A stretch of DNA of 64,000 nt, taken from the NCBI RefSeq assembly GCF_025770785.1, contig NZ_JANZLA010000002.1, positions 269,698 through 333,697 of the forward strand, read 5' to 3'. Numbering within the stretch: the first letter of the stretch is position 1; each line of letters begins with the position of its first letter. Below, piece after piece: positions 45,716-54,293 of the stretch. The translations under genes were made by a program, and so were the position numbers. Under the pieces are notes generated by a model. That model made no database searches. It was not told the origin of the DNA and saw nothing but the letters and a program-made list of their open reading frames with translations. The stretch is from Cellulomonas sp. SG140. GTDB lineage: Bacteria > Actinomycetota > Actinomycetes > Actinomycetales > Cellulomonadaceae.

Positions 45716-46780
45716 TCAGACTGCGGCGGCCCCGGGTCCGGGGAGCACCAGGGCACCGGCGGGCGCGGCGCCGGTGGACCCACGCACGACGAGCTCCGGC
45801 TGGAAGAGCAGCTCCGCCCGGGAGACCGGGGTGGACCGGATCTCCGCGACCAGCGCCGCGACGGCGGCGTGCCCCATCGCCGCCACCGGTTGCCGGATGG
45901 TGGTGAGCGGCGGATCGGTGAACGCGATCAGCGGTGAGTCGTCGAAACCGACCACCGAGAGGTCGTCCGGCACCTGGAGCCCGCGCGAGCGGGCGGCACG
46001 GACCGCGCCGAGGGCCATCAGGTCCGACCCGCAGATCACCGCGGTGTGCCCGGACTCGATGAGCTCGAGCGCGGCGGACTGACCGCCCTCGACCGTGAAC
46101 AGGGTCGAGACGATGTGCTGCTCGGGCTCGGCGACGCCCTGCCGCCGGAGCAGCTCGGAGAACGCGTCGATCTTGCGGCGAACCGGCACGAACCGCGTCG
46201 GGCCCACGGCCAGCCCGATCGACCGGTGGCCGAGCGAGGTCAGGTGCCGGACGGCCTGCTCCATCGCGGCCGCGTCGTCCGTCGACACGGTCGGCGCGTC
46301 GACCCCCTCGGCGTACCCGTTGACCAGCACCAGCGGGATGCCGCGGCTGCGCAGCCGCTGGTACCGCTCGGTGCTGGCGGAGGTGTCGGCGTGCAGGCCG
46401 GACACGAAGACGATGCCGTCCACCCCGTGCTCGAGCAGCATCTCGACGTACTGGTCCTCGGTGGTGCCGCCCGGCGACTGCGTGCACAGCAGCGGCGTGT
46501 ACCCGCGGTCGGACAGCATCGTCTCGATCACCTGCGCGAACGCGGGGAACACGGGGTTGCTCAGCTCCGGCACGACGAGCCCGACGAGGCCGGCAGGCCG
46601 CGAGTGCAGCCGGTCGGGCCGTTCGTAGCCGAGCACGTCGAGGGCGGCGAGCACCGCCTGGCGGGTGTGGGAGGACACCCCGTGCTTGCCGTTGAGCACG
46701 CGCGACACCGTGGCGGTGCTGACACCTGCCTGTTCGGCGATGTCGGTCAGCCGGGTGCGTGCCGGCGGCAGCAGAGACAC
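45716..46780 (-). CDS. LacI-family repressor of the alpha-glucan genes
   Basis: The 354-residue protein has the LacI helix-turn-helix (LTDIAEQAGVSTATVSRVLNG, in part), the hinge helix near RPDRLHSRPAGLVG and the periplasmic-binding-like domain ending FDDSPLIAFTDPPLTTIRQPV. GTG at 46778-46780 is chosen because AGGAGG lies just upstream; the frame runs to 46867 without family similarity. Divergent from the maltose binding-protein gene and upstream of alpha-glucosidase, it most likely is a MalR-type maltose-responsive repressor. Candidate sites are at 42293 and 46882. Confidence 0.9.
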   Translation of the reverse strand: MSLLPPARTRLTDIAEQAGVSTATVSRVLNGKHGVSSHTRQAVLAALDVLGYERPDRLHSRPAGLVGLVVPELSNPVFPAFAQVIETMLSDRGYTPLLCTQSPGGTTEDQYVEMLLEHGVDGIVFVSGLHADTSASTERYQRLRSRGIPLVLVNGYAEGVDAPTVSTDDAAAMEQAVRHLTSLGHRSIGLAVGPTRFVPVRRKIDAFSELLRRQGVAEPEQHIVSTLFTVEGGQSAALELIESGHTAVICGSDLMALGAVRAARSRGLQVPDDLSVVGFDDSPLIAFTDPPLTTIRQPVAAMGHAAVAALVAEIRSTPVSRAELLFQPELVVRGSTGAAPAGALVLPGPGAAAV

Positions 46781-46881
46781 GGGACCTCCTCGTCCATACG
46801 GGGTGCGACGGTCAATCATGCCCGGCGCGTCGCCGGCGTGTCTCCGTCCGACGTCCCAGCCCTGCAAACCGTTGCCTGAAA

Positions 46882-46925
46882 GTTACCGTAACGAGTTGCT
46901 GATGCGATCACAAGCGCGTTACCGT
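46882..46925 (+). promoter_or_regulatory. Promoter and palindrome before the maltose importer
   Basis: GTTACCGTAAC (46882-46892) is a perfect palindrome and GTTACCGT recurs at 46918-46925. TTGCTG (46896-46901) and TACCGT (46920-46925) could be -35 and -10 with 18 bases between. The repeats would let a LacI-type repressor bind on both sides of the promoter. It lies in the 218-base region shared with the divergent lacI gene. Confidence 0.5.
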
Positions 46926-46998
46926 CCCAGCCATCAGGCCATCGTCGGCGGGCGTCCCGTCGGCCGACGGCACGTCTTCCACCGAGGAGCACACAACG

Positions 46999-48246
46999 AT
47001 GCGACGGAGCATCCCCCTCGCGGCGATCGCCGGAGTGACCCTGGCGCTGGCCGCATGTTCGGGCTCGGGGTCGGGTTCCGGCTCCACCGCGAGCGCCACC
47101 GCGAGCGCGAAGCCGACGCTGAGCGGCACCCTGACCATGTGGGTCGACGAGACCCGCATCGACTCCATGAAGCCGATCGTCGACGAGTTCCAGCAGCAGA
47201 CCGGCGTGAAGGTCGACCTGGTGCAGAAGGTGTCGGGCGACATCCGCACCGACTTCGTCTCCCAGGTCCCCACCGGGCAGGGCCCCGACGTCATCATCGG
47301 CGCGCACGACTGGACCGGTGAGTTCGTCAACAACGGCGTCGTCGCCACCGTCCAGCTCGGCGACAAGGCGAAGGACTTCAGCAAGTCCGCCGTCTCCGCG
47401 TTCGCCTACAACGGCCAGCAGTACGGCGTGCCGTACGCCATCGAGAACATCGCGCTGGTCCGCAACAACAAGCTCCTCCAGGACACGACAGCGAAGACGT
47501 TCGACGACCTGGTGACGCAGGCCAAGACGGCCAACACCCCGTTCTCCGTGCTGATCCAGCAGGGTGACAAGGGCGACGCGTACCACCTGTACCCGCTGCA
47601 GACGTCCTTCGGCGCCCCGGTGTTCAAGCAGAAGGACGACGGCTCGTACACCAACGAGATCGGCATGAGCGGTGACGCGGGCACCAAGTTCGCGGCCTAC
47701 CTGCAGAAGCTGGGCAAGGAGAAGGTCCTCGACGCGTCGATCGACGGCGACAAGGCCAAGCAGGCGTTCCTCGACGGCAAGGCGCCGTACATCATCACGG
47801 GCCCGTGGAACACCACCGCGTTCACCAAGGCCGGCATGGACATCTCCGTGCTGCCGATCCCGAGCGCCGGTGGCCAGGAGGCCAAGCCGTTCGTCGGTGT
47901 CCAGGGCGCGTTCATCTCGGCGAAGAGCAAGAACCCGCTGCTCGCCCAGGAGTTCGTGGTCAACTTCCTCACCACCGAGAAGGTGCAGACGGAGCTGTAC
48001 AAGAGCGGTGGCCGCCTGCCGGCCCTGACCGCCGCGGCCAGCAAGGTGGACGACAAGGTGCTCGCCGGCTTCAACGCCGCCGGTGCCACCGGTGCGCCGA
48101 TGCCGTCCATCCCCGAGATGGGCTCCGTGTGGTCCTTCTGGGGCACCACCGAGGTGCAGCTGATCAACGGCCAGGCGGCCGACCCGGCCGGCGCCTGGAC
48201 CACCATGATCACCAACATCCAGAACGCCATCGCCACCAAGAAGTGA
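46999..48246 (+). CDS. malE: Maltose/maltodextrin-binding lipoprotein
   Basis: The 415-residue product has a lipoprotein signal peptide ending LALAAC (C20), a Ser/Gly/Ala linker and a type 1 solute-binding fold with TLTMWVDETRIDSMKPIVDEF, GPDVIIGAHDWTGE and GPWNTTAFTKAGMDISVLPIP, close to the maltodextrin-binding proteins of actinomycetes. It delivers maltooligosaccharides to the permeases encoded next. The start follows GAGGAGCAC by 7-12 bases. The 260 bases between this gene and the first permease are an odd C-rich tract. Confidence 0.92.
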   Translation: MRRSIPLAAIAGVTLALAACSGSGSGSGSTASATASAKPTLSGTLTMWVDETRIDSMKPIVDEFQQQTGVKVDLVQKVSGDIRTDFVSQVPTGQGPDVIIGAHDWTGEFVNNGVVATVQLGDKAKDFSKSAVSAFAYNGQQYGVPYAIENIALVRNNKLLQDTTAKTFDDLVTQAKTANTPFSVLIQQGDKGDAYHLYPLQTSFGAPVFKQKDDGSYTNEIGMSGDAGTKFAAYLQKLGKEKVLDASIDGDKAKQAFLDGKAPYIITGPWNTTAFTKAGMDISVLPIPSAGGQEAKPFVGVQGAFISAKSKNPLLAQEFVVNFLTTEKVQTELYKSGGRLPALTAAASKVDDKVLAGFNAAGATGAPMPSIPEMGSVWSFWGTTEVQLINGQAADPAGAWTTMITNIQNAIATKK

Positions 48247-48506
48247 CGCCCGTGACCGGTCGCTGACCGGTCGGGGAGAGGCGGCCGCGGGGCCCCCCGG
48301 CCGACACCCCGACGGGCCCCCCCCCCCCCCCGCCGCCCCCCCCCCCCGCCCCCGGGCGGGGCGCGGCGCCCGGGCCCCCGGCGCGCACTCCCCCGGGGCC
48401 CCCGCCCCGCCGCCGGGCGGCCGCCAGGCGCCGCCGCCCGGACAGGACCACCATGAGCCGCAGACGACGACGTCACCCGGCCGTCCCGGCCGCCTCGAGG
48501 AGCACC
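48247..48506 (+). repeat. C-rich low-complexity tract between malE and malF
   Basis: This intergenic stretch has runs of 15 C (48317-48331) and 12 C (48336-48347) and almost no A or T from about 48310 to 48440. Near its start GACCGGTCGCTGACCGGTC (48253 onward) forms short repeats. Such runs are rare even in high-GC genomes. A sequencing or assembly fault over a strong hairpin is possible; if real, it may reduce expression of the permeases relative to the binding protein. Confidence 0.6.
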
Positions 48507-50126
48507 ATGTCCCACCAGGGAACCCAGGTAGAGATCCCGGACGAGGCGCCCCCGCGCACGCCGTCCGGCCGGCGCACCGGCGTGGGGGACACCTCCCACG
48601 CACGCAGCTGGTCCCGCGGCTTCTTCGTCAAGCTCGCCGTCGTCGCCGTCGCCGACGCGATCAGCGTCTACGGCATCCTCACGGCGGTCGCGGTGCAGTC
48701 GTGGGGCGTCGCGGCGTTCCTGCTCGTCGCGCTCGTCGCCATCACGTGGGTGTACTTCTCCCGGCGCGGCCTGCCGGCCAAGTACCTGCTGCCCGGGCTG
48801 CTCTTCCTGCTCGTGTACCAGCTGTTCGTCATGGGGTACACGGCTTACGTCGCCTTCACCAACTACGGCGACGGGCACAACTCCACGAAGAGCGACGCGG
48901 TCGCCCAGATCCTGGTGCAGAACGAGAAGCGGGTGGAGGGCTCCGCCACCTACCCGCTCACGGTGGTCGACAAGGCCGGCACGGTCGGATTCGCCGTCGT
49001 CGTCGACGGGAAGGCGGAGGTCGGCTCGGCGTCGCAGCCGCTGACGGCCGTGGACGGTGCGACCGTCGACGGCGGCAAGGTGACCGCGGTGCCCGGCTGG
49101 CAGGTGCTGGACTTCGCCTCGATCGCCGGTCGGCAGGACGAGATCGTCAACCTGCGCGTGCCGTTCTCCTCGAACCCGGACGACGGGTCGCTGCGCACCC
49201 AGGACGCACAGAACGGCTACCTGTACAGGTCCGCGCTGACGTACGACGCGGCGGCCGACACGATGACGGACACGAGCACGGGGACGGTGTACCGGCCCGA
49301 CTCGCGCGGCAGCTTCGTCTCGCCCGACGGGACGGCGCTGACCCCCGGCTGGCGCGTCGCCGTCGGCTTCTCGAACTTCACGCAGATGTTCACCGACACC
49401 CGGTTGTCCGGACCGTTCACCCAGATCCTGGTGTGGACCTTCGTGTTCGCGGGGCTCTCGGTGCTGACGACGTTCGCGCTGGGCTTGTTCCTGGCGATCA
49501 CGTTCAACGACCCGCGGGTCCGGGGCCGGCGCATCTACCGGTCCCTGCTGATCCTGCCGTACGCCTTCCCGGCGTTCCTGTCCGCTCTCGTCTGGCGCGG
49601 CATGCTCAACCAGCGGTTCGGGTACGTCAACGAGGTCCTGCTGGGCGGCGCGAACGTGCCGTGGCTGACCGACGGCACGCTGGCCAAGGTGTCCGTGCTG
49701 ATGGTCAACCTGTGGCTGGGCTTCCCCTACATGTTCCTGGTGTGCACGGGGGCCCTGCAGTCGATCCCGGCGGACATCATCGAGTCGGCGCGGATGGACG
49801 GCGCGAGCCCCTTCCGCATCTTCCGGTCGATGACGCTGCCGCTGCTGATGATCTCCGTCGCACCGCTGCTGATCTCGAGCTTCGCGTTCAACTTCAACAA
49901 CTTCTCGCTGATCTACATGCTGACCGGCGGCGGGCCCAGCTTCACCGGCACCCCGGTGCTGATCGGGCACACCGACATCCTGATCTCGATGGTCTACGCG
50001 GTGGCGTTCGGCAGCGGCCTGAAGCAGTACGGCCTGGCGAGCGCCGTCTCGATCCTCATCTTCATCGTCGTCGGCCTCATCTCCTGGTGGGGCTTCCGGC
50101 GCACGCGCACCCTCGAGGAGCTCTGA
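48507..50126 (+). CDS. malF: Maltose ABC transporter permease MalF
   Basis: The 539-residue membrane protein has a cytoplasmic head (about 1-38), eight membrane segments and, after the third, a periplasmic domain of about 160 residues (like the P2 loop of MalF). The EAA loop reads QSIPADIIESARMDGASPFRIFRSMTLPLL (in part), the site that docks the ATPase. It pairs with the next permease to import maltodextrins. ATG 48507 is favoured by GAGGAGCACC; the frame continues to 48453. Confidence 0.93.
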   Translation: MSHQGTQVEIPDEAPPRTPSGRRTGVGDTSHARSWSRGFFVKLAVVAVADAISVYGILTAVAVQSWGVAAFLLVALVAITWVYFSRRGLPAKYLLPGLLFLLVYQLFVMGYTAYVAFTNYGDGHNSTKSDAVAQILVQNEKRVEGSATYPLTVVDKAGTVGFAVVVDGKAEVGSASQPLTAVDGATVDGGKVTAVPGWQVLDFASIAGRQDEIVNLRVPFSSNPDDGSLRTQDAQNGYLYRSALTYDAAADTMTDTSTGTVYRPDSRGSFVSPDGTALTPGWRVAVGFSNFTQMFTDTRLSGPFTQILVWTFVFAGLSVLTTFALGLFLAITFNDPRVRGRRIYRSLLILPYAFPAFLSALVWRGMLNQRFGYVNEVLLGGANVPWLTDGTLAKVSVLMVNLWLGFPYMFLVCTGALQSIPADIIESARMDGASPFRIFRSMTLPLLMISVAPLLISSFAFNFNNFSLIYMLTGGGPSFTGTPVLIGHTDILISMVYAVAFGSGLKQYGLASAVSILIFIVVGLISWWGFRRTRTLEEL

Positions 50127-50127
50127 C

Positions 50128-51057
50128 ATGGCCGCGACCTCGACCCGGACCGGTACCGTCCTGCGGACGCCGACCAAGCCGACCCGCTCTCTCGAGCACC
50201 ACGCCCCCGTGCACGGCGTGCGGTGGTGGCGGGAGATCGGCTGGCGGCACGTCGTCGCCGTCGTCATGGTGGTGGTCTGCGTGCTGCCGCTGCTGTACGT
50301 GCTCTCGGCGTCGTTCAACCCGGGCGGGACGCTCACCGGGTCCAACCAGCTGTTCCGGCACGTGTCCGGGCAGAACTACCAGAACCTGTGGGGCCGGTAC
50401 TTCGGCTCGTGGCTGCTCAACTCGCTGCTGGTGTGCACGGTGACCGCCGTCGGCACGGTGCTGATGGGGGCGGCCGCCGCGTACGCGTTCAGCCGGTTCC
50501 GGTTCCGCGGGCGGCGGGGCAGCCTGACGTTCCTGCTGCTGGTGCAGATGTTCCCGCAGATGCTCGCGTTCGTCGCGATCTTCCTGCTGCTGCTCAGCCT
50601 GTCCAAGGTGTTCCCCGCGATCGGGGTGAACAGCCAGCTCGGGCTGATCGCGGTGTACCTCGGCGGCGCGCTCGGGGTGAACACGTTCCTGATGTACGGC
50701 TTCTTCAACACCGTCCCGCGTGAGCTGGACGAGGCGGCCAAGATCGACGGCGCCACGCACGCGCAGATCTTCTGGACGATCATCCTGCGACTGGTCGCCC
50801 CGATCCTCGCCGTGGTGGGGCTGCTGTCGTTCGTCTCGTCGTACGGCGAGTTCATCATCGCCAAGATCGTGCTGCAGCGGCCGGAGAAGTGGACGCTGGC
50901 GGTCGGCCTGTACAGCTGGGCGGCCGACGAGAAGACCGCCCCCTGGGGGTTGTTCGCGGCGGGTGCGGTGCTCGCGGCCATCCCGGTGGTGCTGCTGTTC
51001 CAGTTCCTGCAGAAGTACATCGTGTCCGGCCTGACGGCCGGTTCGGTCAAGGGGTGA
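50128..51057 (+). CDS. malG: Maltose ABC transporter permease MalG
   Basis: The 309-residue membrane protein has six membrane segments and the EAA loop NTVPRELDEAAKIDGATHAQIFWTIILRLVAP (in part), typical of MalG. It forms the channel with MalF. ATG 50128 follows the malF stop by one base. No ATPase gene follows; actinomycetes often use a shared MsiK. The stop overlaps the next GH13 gene by 4 bases. Confidence 0.94.
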   Translation: MAATSTRTGTVLRTPTKPTRSLEHHAPVHGVRWWREIGWRHVVAVVMVVVCVLPLLYVLSASFNPGGTLTGSNQLFRHVSGQNYQNLWGRYFGSWLLNSLLVCTVTAVGTVLMGAAAAYAFSRFRFRGRRGSLTFLLLVQMFPQMLAFVAIFLLLLSLSKVFPAIGVNSQLGLIAVYLGGALGVNTFLMYGFFNTVPRELDEAAKIDGATHAQIFWTIILRLVAPILAVVGLLSFVSSYGEFIIAKIVLQRPEKWTLAVGLYSWAADEKTAPWGLFAAGAVLAAIPVVLLFQFLQKYIVSGLTAGSVKG

Positions 51058-52940
51058 GCCGGGACCGCACCCGGCAGGCCCCGCGGCACCGGCTCGACCG
51101 GCCGCACCACGACGGCTCGGCGCTGTACGTGGCGCCGGGCACCCCGACGCTCGGCGACGTGGTGCCGGTGCGGGTCCGCGTCCCCCGCGACCGGCCGGTC
51201 GACTCGGTGTGGTTGCGCGTGCTGCGTGACGGCGAGCCCGTGATGGTGGCGGCCCGCGCTGACGGCGGCGACGGTGGCGGGCGTGGCGACGAGCGATGGT
51301 TCACCGCGGACGTCGCCGTGCACAACCCCGTCACCGGGTACCGCTGGTTGCTGGACGAGCCCGGTGGCGCGCGGTGGCTGAACGGCACCGGCCTGCACGC
51401 CCGGGACGTCACGGACGCCGCCGACTTCCGGCTCTCGGTGCACGCACCCGCTCCGGCGTGGACGAGCTCGTCCGTGGTCTACCAGGTGTTCCCGGACCGG
51501 TTCGCCCGTGCCGACGGGTACGACGGGCCACCGGCCGGAGGTCCGGCATGGGCCGAACCCATGGCGTGGGACGTGCCGCCCGCGGCGACCGGACGCTCCA
51601 CGGGACGCCAGCTGTACGGGGGAGACCTGCGCGGGCTCGTCCAGCGGCTCGACCACCTGCAGCGGCTGGGGGTGGACACCGTCTACCTCACGCCTGTGTT
51701 CCCCGCACGGTCGGTGCACCGGTACGACGCGACCAGCTTCGACCACGTCGACCCCCTGCTCGGCGGCGACCAGGCGCTCGCGGACCTGTCCCGCGCGGTG
51801 CACGAGCGGGGGATGCGGCTGGTCGGTGACCTGACGACGAACCACACCGGTGCGGGCCACGACTGGTTCGAGGCCGCGCGGCAGGACCGCTCGGCGCCCG
51901 AGGCGTCCTTGTACTACTGGACGGACACCGAGCCCGGCTACGTCGGGTGGCTGGGCCACCCGTCCCTGCCCAAGCTCAACTACGGCGCGGGCAGCACGTT
52001 CGACCGGATGGTGTCCGGCCCCGGCTCCGTGACGGCACGGTGGCTGCGCGAGCCCTACGCGCTCGACGGCTGGCGGGTGGACGTGGCGAACATGACGGGT
52101 CGGCACGGGTCGGACGACCTGACGCACCGGGTTGCGCGCGCGATGCGGGCGACGATGTCTGCCGTGTCGCCGGAGACGGTGCTGGTCGCGGAGCACTTCC
52201 ACGACGCGGGGGAGGACCTGCGGGCCGGCGGCTGGCAGGCGGCGATGAACTACGCCGGGTTCGCCACGCCGGTGGGCGGGTGGCTGGTGGACCCGTCGTC
52301 CGGCCTGACGATGCCCGGGATCCCCGTGCCGCGGCCCCGACGCCGTGGGCGGGCGACGGTGGCGGCGATGCGCGAGGCGATGGCCGCCGTGCCGTGGTCG
52401 GTGGCGGCGCACCAGTGGAACCTGCTGGGGTCCCACGACACCCCGCGCATCCGCACCCTCGCCGGCAGCCCCGCCGCGGTCGAGGTGGCCGCCGGGCTCC
52501 TCTTCACGTATCCGGGCACGCCGATGGTCTTCGCGGGGGACGAGGGCGGCTTGACGGGCACCACCGGTGAGGGTGCGCGGGTGCCGATGCCATGGGCGGA
52601 CATCGACGCCGGGGGCGGTCCGAGGTGGGACCGGGGGACGTTCGACGTGTACCGCCGGCTGATCGAGGTCCGTCGGGGCAGCCGGGCGCTGCGCGAGGGC
52701 GGTCTGCGCTGGGTGGTGGTGCACGACGACGCGGTCGCGTTCCTGCGCGAGACGGCGGACGAGCGCGTGCTGGTGCTGGCCGCCAGGGGCCGCTGGCCGG
52801 GCGCGCGGTTGCCGCGCGCCCTGCTGGCCGACGGTTCAGGGCCCGAGCGGCTGTACGGCGACGGCGAGCTGGAGGTCCGGCGGGACGGACTCGCCCTCCC
52901 TGGCTACGGACCGGCGGTCCACGTCTGGCGACTGTCCTGA
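51054..52940 (+). CDS. Neopullulanase/cyclomaltodextrinase-like GH13 enzyme
   Basis: The 628-residue cytoplasmic enzyme has an N-terminal beta domain (about 22-130, ALYVAPGTPTLGDVVPVRVRV) as in GH13_20 enzymes, then the barrel with VVYQVFPDRFA, TTNHTG, nucleophile D343 in GWRVDVANMTG, acid/base E380 in LVAEHFHD and D462 in LGSHDTPRI. Such enzymes open cyclodextrins and cut maltodextrins or pullulan. Its 4-base overlap with malG ties it to the importer, so it probably degrades what the transporter brings in. GTG 51054 is the only start consistent with the overlap. Confidence 0.88.
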   Translation: MSRDRTRQAPRHRLDRPHHDGSALYVAPGTPTLGDVVPVRVRVPRDRPVDSVWLRVLRDGEPVMVAARADGGDGGGRGDERWFTADVAVHNPVTGYRWLLDEPGGARWLNGTGLHARDVTDAADFRLSVHAPAPAWTSSSVVYQVFPDRFARADGYDGPPAGGPAWAEPMAWDVPPAATGRSTGRQLYGGDLRGLVQRLDHLQRLGVDTVYLTPVFPARSVHRYDATSFDHVDPLLGGDQALADLSRAVHERGMRLVGDLTTNHTGAGHDWFEAARQDRSAPEASLYYWTDTEPGYVGWLGHPSLPKLNYGAGSTFDRMVSGPGSVTARWLREPYALDGWRVDVANMTGRHGSDDLTHRVARAMRATMSAVSPETVLVAEHFHDAGEDLRAGGWQAAMNYAGFATPVGGWLVDPSSGLTMPGIPVPRPRRRGRATVAAMREAMAAVPWSVAAHQWNLLGSHDTPRIRTLAGSPAAVEVAAGLLFTYPGTPMVFAGDEGGLTGTTGEGARVPMPWADIDAGGGPRWDRGTFDVYRRLIEVRRGSRALREGGLRWVVVHDDAVAFLRETADERVLVLAARGRWPGARLPRALLADGSGPERLYGDGELEVRRDGLALPGYGPAVHVWRLS

Positions 52941-52974
52941 CCGGCGGGGTGCGCCGTCGCCTAGGGTTTCCCGC

Positions 52975-54276
52975 GTGACCGTCGTGCACCCCGCCGTGCC
53001 CGGCGACCAGGCCGCCCTCGTGCCCGGCTACGCCGAACGGGACCTGCAGCGCTGGGTCCACGAGGGGTCGAAGAACCAGGAGCGCACACCCTTCGAGCGC
53101 GACCGCGCCCGCCTGGTGCACTCCTCGGCGCTCCGGCGGCTCGGCGCCAAGACTCAGGTGCTCGGCCCCGCGTCGGACGACTTCGTGCGCACGCGCCTCA
53201 CGCACACCCTCGAGGTCGCGCAGGTCGGCCGCGAGCTCGGCAAGGCGCTCGGATGCGACCCGGACGTCGTGGACACCGCCTGCCTCGCGCACGACCTGGG
53301 GCACCCGCCCTTCGGGCACAACGGCGAGCGGGCGCTCGCCGAGCTGTCCCGGCACATCGGCGGCTTCGAGGGCAACGCCCAGACGCTCCGGCTGCTCACC
53401 CGGCTCGAGCCCAAGGTGGTCGGCCCCGACGGCCCGGTCGGGCTGAACCTGACGCGCGCCAGCCTCGACGCCTCGGTGAAGTACCCGTGGCGCTACGGCG
53501 AGGGGCCGGTCAGCGCTGCCAGCGGCAGACCGACCCACAAGTTCGGCGTGTACGAGGACGATCTCCCGGTGTTCACCTGGCTGCGCGAAGGGGCGCCGGC
53601 CGGGCGCAAGTGCCTCGAGGCGCAGGTGATGGACCTCGCCGACGACATCTCCTACTCGGTGCACGACGTCGAGGACGCGGTGGTCGGCGGCCGGTTCGAC
53701 CTGGTGGTGCTGACGGACGACGACGAGCGGGCGCGTGTCGTCGAGGCGGTGGAGACCTGGTACGGCGACCAGGTGGACGCCGACGGGCTGCAGGCGGCGA
53801 TGGACCGGCTGGTCGCGGCGGAGCTGTGGACCACCGGCTTCGACGGTTCGCGCGGCGCGCTGGCCATGCTCAAGGACGCCACGAGCCAGCTGATCGGCCG
53901 GTTCGCCGCCGCGGCTCAGCAGGCCACCCGCGAGCAGTACGGTCCGGGACCGCTCACGCGGTACGCCGCGGACCTGATCGTGCCGATCGAGACGGTGGCC
54001 GAGATCCTGGTCCTCAAGGGCCTCGCGGTCGCCTACGTGATGGCGCCGCGCGAGCTCGAGCCGCTCTACCAGCGACAGCGCGAGATGCTGGTCGACCTGG
54101 TCCGGGTGCTGTCGGAGCGCGCGCCGATCGCCCTCGAGCCACCGTTCGCCGCCGACTGGGCGCAGGCGTCGGACGACGCCGCCCGGCTGCGCGTGGTGAT
54201 CGACCAGGTGGCCTCCCTGACCGACGTGTCGGCGGCCTCCTGGCACGCCGACCTCGTCGCACCCCCCTACCGCTGA
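52975..54276 (+). CDS. dgt: dGTP triphosphohydrolase-like protein
   Basis: The 433-residue HD-domain protein has RLTHTLEVAQVGRELGK (first His), CLAHDLGHPPFGHNGERAL (HD) and DLADDISYSVHDVEDAV, the metal-binding set of Dgt-type dNTPases, which hydrolyse dGTP or other dNTPs to the nucleoside and triphosphate. TAGGGT (52962-52967) lies 7 bases before GTG 52975, suggesting a leaderless mRNA. It is followed closely by dnaG, a conserved actinomycete pair. Confidence 0.94.
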   Translation: MTVVHPAVPGDQAALVPGYAERDLQRWVHEGSKNQERTPFERDRARLVHSSALRRLGAKTQVLGPASDDFVRTRLTHTLEVAQVGRELGKALGCDPDVVDTACLAHDLGHPPFGHNGERALAELSRHIGGFEGNAQTLRLLTRLEPKVVGPDGPVGLNLTRASLDASVKYPWRYGEGPVSAASGRPTHKFGVYEDDLPVFTWLREGAPAGRKCLEAQVMDLADDISYSVHDVEDAVVGGRFDLVVLTDDDERARVVEAVETWYGDQVDADGLQAAMDRLVAAELWTTGFDGSRGALAMLKDATSQLIGRFAAAAQQATREQYGPGPLTRYAADLIVPIETVAEILVLKGLAVAYVMAPRELEPLYQRQREMLVDLVRVLSERAPIALEPPFAADWAQASDDAARLRVVIDQVASLTDVSAASWHADLVAPPYR

Positions 54277-54293
54277 CGACCTACACTTCGCGC

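Noticed and set aside
48453-48506. MSRRRRRHP extension of malF
   Set aside because: ATG 48507 has a good GAGGAG site and a normal start; the extra Arg-rich codons lie beside the C-tract.
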